From assembly GCA_035719045.1 (NCBI GenBank), contig DASTGO010000472.1, positions 1 to 16,918 of the forward strand: a DNA stretch of 16,918 bases, in the 5' to 3' direction. Under the pieces are notes generated by a model, which did not search any database, was not told where the DNA came from, and worked only from the letters and a program-made list of their open reading frames with translations. This stretch comes from DASTGO01 sp035719045 (GTDB lineage: Bacteria > Actinomycetota > Actinomycetes > Actinomycetales > Kineosporiaceae). A program made the translations under genes and the position numbers. Below, in pieces: positions 14,450 to 16,918 of this stretch (within the stretch, counting starts at the first letter, position 1; each line of letters begins with the position of its first letter).

Positions 14450-15865
14450 TCACGTGCGCCACCTGCCGGAGGTCCGGGCCGTGCGCTGGGCCGTCCGCTG
14501 GGTCGGCAGCACGACCGGGGGCGGGACCTGCAGGGGGTGGTCCCCGGCCGTGCGGTTCATCACGACCCCGAGGATCTGCCCGCCGGCCATCCGCAGCCGG
14601 TCCACGGCCTCGTCGACCGGCCGCTGCCGTGAGGTCCGGGCGTCGAGGACGAGCAGGACGCCGTCCGCATGGGCCGCCACCGCGGCCGCGTCGACGACCG
14701 AGAGCAGGTCCGGGCAGTCCACCACGACGACGTCGTAGTCGACGCGGGCCTGCTCCAGCAGGGTCCGCATCGCCGGTGAGGCGATCAGGTCCCCGGCCTC
14801 GCCCGGCGCCGCCCTGGCGGTGAGCACGCCGAGCGCCCGGTCCCCGGCCGCCGGGGGCCGCCATGTCCGCACCTGCTCCGGCCAGGACGCCCCCGTGGTC
14901 AGGACCTCGGTCAGCCCCGGCCCGTCCGGCAGGTCGAGTGCCTCGGCCACCGAGGGGTGGTGCAGGTCGGCGTCCACGAGCAGCGCGCGGCGGCCGACCC
15001 GGCACAGCGCGACGGCGAGGTTGGTGGCGGTGCTCGTGCTGCCGTTGCCCCGTGCGGGAGCGCACACCGCGATCACCAGGGGGTCCTGCGGGTGCCGGAC
15101 CAGGCCGAGGCCGGTCTGCAGCAGGCGGTAGCTCTCCGCCCGGGCGAGATAGGGGTGGGTGCTCACCGGCAGCGGGCGTCGCCGCGCATCAGGGTCGTGG
15201 GGGACGTCGGCCAGCACGGGCGCCGAGGTGATCCCGGCCGCGGCCCGCCGGTCCCGGACCAGGGGCGAGTCGGTCGCCAGCTCGAAGACCACCGCGATGC
15301 CGACGGCGACGGCCAGCCCGAGGGCCGCGCCCAGACCCAGCACCGCGGCGAGGCCCTGGGACGACGAGGTGGCCGCCGCGACGGACCCCGAGATCGTCGT
15401 CACGCTCACCCGGGCCTGGCCCGCCGCCTGCACCGACAGGGTCGGGACGGTCTCGATGAGCTGGTCCGCGACGGCCTTGGCGATGTCGGTCGCCCGGCCG
15501 GCCGAGGTGTCGGTGACCAGGATCTGCAGGATCAGGCTCCCCTGGTCCAGCTGGACGGTGATGTGCCGCGCGAGCTGGTCCGCGGTGTACGGGAGGCCGA
15601 GCCGCCGCACGACCGGGTCGAGCACGATCGGCATCGTCACGACCCTGGCGTAGGACGGGGCCAGCTCCTGCGCGAACGTCGTCCCCTCCGCCAGTTCGCT
15701 GACCGAGGAGCCACGGTCGAGGGAGAACATCACCGTGCTGGAGGAGCGGTACTGCGGGGAGGACAGGCTCGTGAACGCCCAGCCGGCGGCCAGACCGAGC
15801 AGGGTCGAGACGACGAGCAGCAGCAGGTGGCGCCGCGCGGTGGCCACGATCGCGGGCAGGTCCAT
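14450..15865 (-). CDS. second Wzz/BY-kinase-like co-polymerase, lacking the Walker A lysine
   Basis: The 471-residue protein has a Wzz-type N-terminal domain with membrane helices at about 13-32 and 172-196. The cytosolic CpsD-like ATPase follows from about 235 (HPYLARAESYRLLQTGL, 237-253). Walker A' LLVDAD (295-300) and Walker B VVVVDCPD (379-386) are intact. The P-loop reads GNGSTSTATNLA (273-284), which lines up without gaps on the usual GEGKSTTAANLA but has Ser276 where the catalytic lysine should be. The C-terminus is Arg/Thr-rich with no tyrosine cluster. ATG at 15865 has GAGGA five bases upstream and gives a normal Wzz start. An alternative GTG at 16018, also with GAGGGG upstream, would add 51 charged residues but lies in the arm of a large hairpin. 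It may bind nucleotide weakly or act structurally. It is a paralogue of the protein at 10675-12054. Confidence 0.87.
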   Translation of the reverse strand: MDLPAIVATARRHLLLLVVSTLLGLAAGWAFTSLSSPQYRSSSTVMFSLDRGSSVSELAEGTTFAQELAPSYARVVTMPIVLDPVVRRLGLPYTADQLARHITVQLDQGSLILQILVTDTSAGRATDIAKAVADQLIETVPTLSVQAAGQARVSVTTISGSVAAATSSSQGLAAVLGLGAALGLAVAVGIAVVFELATDSPLVRDRRAAAGITSAPVLADVPHDPDARRRPLPVSTHPYLARAESYRLLQTGLGLVRHPQDPLVIAVCAPARGNGSTSTATNLAVALCRVGRRALLVDADLHHPSVAEALDLPDGPGLTEVLTTGASWPEQVRTWRPPAAGDRALGVLTARAAPGEAGDLIASPAMRTLLEQARVDYDVVVVDCPDLLSVVDAAAVAAHADGVLLVLDARTSRQRPVDEAVDRLRMAGGQILGVVMNRTAGDHPLQVPPPVVLPTQRTAQRTARTSGRWRT

Positions 15866-16204
15866 CGCGGTCCTCACCAGGTCGGCCGGCGGCCGGGGGC
15901 CCTCGGCGCACCCGTGATCGGGCGCTTCGTCCCCTGGCGTCTCGTTCCCTTCGGTCTCGTCCGGGCGGTGGCCGTTCTGAAGCTCCGGTGGTGGGCCGGT
16001 CTCCCGCAACCCCACCACCGGCTTCCCCTCGGGTGAGCGCCGTGGGCCGTCCGGGCGATTCCGCCGTCCGGGAGTCGGGCTCCCCGGGGGCCCGGCCTAC
16101 GGTGAGGGACGGTTCCGGGTCACCACGCGACCCGTCCGGTGGCGCACCGCTGCGGCGGCTTGCCCGCCGACCGCCCACCACGCATCGACGGAGGCCACCC
16201 GACC
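15866..16204. other. 339-base divergent intergenic region
   Basis: Unless the upstream GTG of the Wzz-like gene is used, this stretch has no gene. It holds an 11-bp inverted repeat (15985-16021), a smaller one, cgggtc-n7-gacccg (16116-16134), and a TAnnnT hexamer TACGGT (16098-16103) that could be the -10 element of the rightward gene at 16205. It should contain promoters for both divergent genes. GC content stays high, so individual promoters cannot be read with confidence. Confidence 0.5.
15985..16021 (-). promoter_or_regulatory. 11-bp perfect inverted repeat in the leader of the second Wzz-like gene
   Basis: ccggtggtggg (15985-15995) and cccaccaccgg (16011-16021) are exact inverted copies around a 15-base loop. 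In minus-strand RNA this forms a very stable hairpin ending about 120 bases before the ATG at 15865. It would bury the alternative GTG start at 16018. It could be a leader attenuator, an operator, or a regulator of start choice. Confidence 0.5.
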
Positions 16205-16918
16205 ATGGGGCAGGCACGGCACCGCGCGGCCCGGCGGCGGCGCCTGGAGGTCGTCGGGGCTGCTGCCGTCCTGCTGGTGGCCGGCCTGGTCGGCGGGGCG
16301 GTGGCCGGAACCCGGGACCCGGGCTCCGGTTCGCTCACCGTCTCCGGCGGGCGGGCCGCGCTCTCCGCCTCCGTCGGCCGGCTGGGTGACGGTGTCGCCT
16401 CGGTGACCTTCACGGTGCCCGCGCTGCCCACCGCCGGGGGCCTCTACCTGGGCCTGGACGTCCGTGACCAGCCGGGTGTGGCGGCGGTCCGGGGCAAGGT
16501 GCGGATCCTGCCCGACGGGACGCTGCGGGTCGGTTCCGGCACCGTCGTGGCCGGGGTGGAGCAGTCGTTCGTCAGCGCTCCGGTCCCGGGACGGCTGGCC
16601 CCCGGCGGCCGGCTGCGGGTCGATGTGCGGGTCAGCGGGGCGGACCACGCCAGGGCGGCGATCCGGGCCTGGGTGCCGGGAGCGACGGTGCCGCCGTGGC
16701 AGTACCAGACCTTCGACGGGACCAGGGCGGTCCCCCGGTCCGGGGGTGTGCGCGCCTGGGCCTACCTCTCGGGATCGGCGACGGGATCGGCCACGGTGAC
16801 CTTCCAGGGCCTGTGCACCAGCCCGGACCAGCTGCCCGCCGGCCCCGACCCCGACCCCGGCTCCAGCCCCGCCGCCGGCACGCCGTACGGATCCTCACCC
16901 ATCCCCGGCGGCGGACCT
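16205..16918 (+). CDS. exported protein with the same beta module as the large surface protein (cut by the window edge)
   Basis: The frame is open for 238 residues to the right edge with no stop, so the C-terminus is missing. A basic N-terminus (MGQARHRAARRRR) and hydrophobic segment (about 16-34) form a signal peptide or membrane anchor. Residues about 44-204 are beta-rich and match the last ~170 residues of the protein at 4494-7757. Shared landmarks are GGLYLG (78-83) against GGVYLA, PDGTLRVG (103-110) against ADGTVLIG, RAWVPGATVPPWQ (154-166) against RVWPHGTTEPSAW, and AYLSGSATGSATVTF (186-200) against GYLSGTASVTPVVVRF. A Pro/Gly/Asp/Ser-rich linker follows (205-238), so another domain probably lies beyond the edge. 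The ATG at 16205 has GGAGG ten bases upstream. Its role is unknown; the location suggests an extracellular accessory of the polysaccharide. Confidence 0.8.
   Translation, partial: MGQARHRAARRRRLEVVGAAAVLLVAGLVGGAVAGTRDPGSGSLTVSGGRAALSASVGRLGDGVASVTFTVPALPTAGGLYLGLDVRDQPGVAAVRGKVRILPDGTLRVGSGTVVAGVEQSFVSAPVPGRLAPGGRLRVDVRVSGADHARAAIRAWVPGATVPPWQYQTFDGTRAVPRSGGVRAWAYLSGSATGSATVTFQGLCTSPDQLPAGPDPDPGSSPAAGTPYGSSPIPGGGP

Noticed and set aside
12314..14632. 772-codon plus-strand frame across the polymerase and glycosyltransferase genes
   Set aside because: It crosses two well-supported genes in other frames and shows no domain pattern.
13290..15065. 591-codon minus-strand frame over the GT4-type gene and part of the Wzz-like gene
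   Set aside because: GC-driven shadow frame with Arg/Pro/Gly-rich sequence and no motifs.

Overview
This is a very GC-rich window (above 70% G+C by eye, third codon positions almost all G or C, several GTG starts). It looks like the chromosome of a high-GC actinobacterium (Actinomycetota). A lipobox lipoprotein, a Sec-exported 1087-residue surface protein and Wzx/Wzy/Wzz-type polysaccharide genes fit a Gram-positive actinomycete. I cannot narrow the genus from sequence alone. I see no tRNA, rRNA, transposase or CRISPR array.

Left part (1-3273, all leftward). A tightly coupled three-gene operon (1866 down to 159, joined by two ATGA overlaps) encodes a cytidylyltransferase-like protein with a degraded HxGH motif, a CDP-alcohol phosphotransferase with a complete active-site motif, and a TagD-like cytidylyltransferase with an intact motif. 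Together they look like a route that makes a CDP-alcohol and transfers the phospho-alcohol group. Upstream lies a GT4 glycosyltransferase (3273-2062). Its translation start sits in the last unit of a degenerate ~32-bp tandem repeat.

Middle part (3551-8983, rightward). A small lipoprotein is followed by an AT-richer regulatory gap with two palindromes. Next comes a large secreted multidomain protein (beta-propeller-like repeats, Fn3-like, LamG, PKD, C-terminal beta module), a strong hairpin, and a GT2 glycosyltransferase.

Right part (9084-16918). The core exopolysaccharide machinery is here, with every gene on the opposite strand to its neighbour: Wzx-type flippase (-), Wzz/BY-kinase-like protein (+), O-antigen ligase/Wzy-like polymerase (-), a second GT4-type glycosyltransferase (+), a second Wzz/BY-kinase-like protein (-), and an exported protein cut by the window edge (+). 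Both chain-length regulators lack the Walker A lysine, so neither looks like a normal tyrosine kinase. The last, truncated protein carries the same C-terminal module as the 1087-residue surface protein.

Working model (inference): glycosyltransferases build a repeat unit, the flippase and polymerase export and join it, the two kinase-like co-polymerases set chain length without classic kinase chemistry, and the exported module proteins bind or organise the polymer outside. The CDP-alcohol operon may decorate the polymer or a lipid. No priming phosphoglycosyltransferase, sugar-nucleotide synthesis gene or transcription factor is visible, so the locus probably continues beyond the window.
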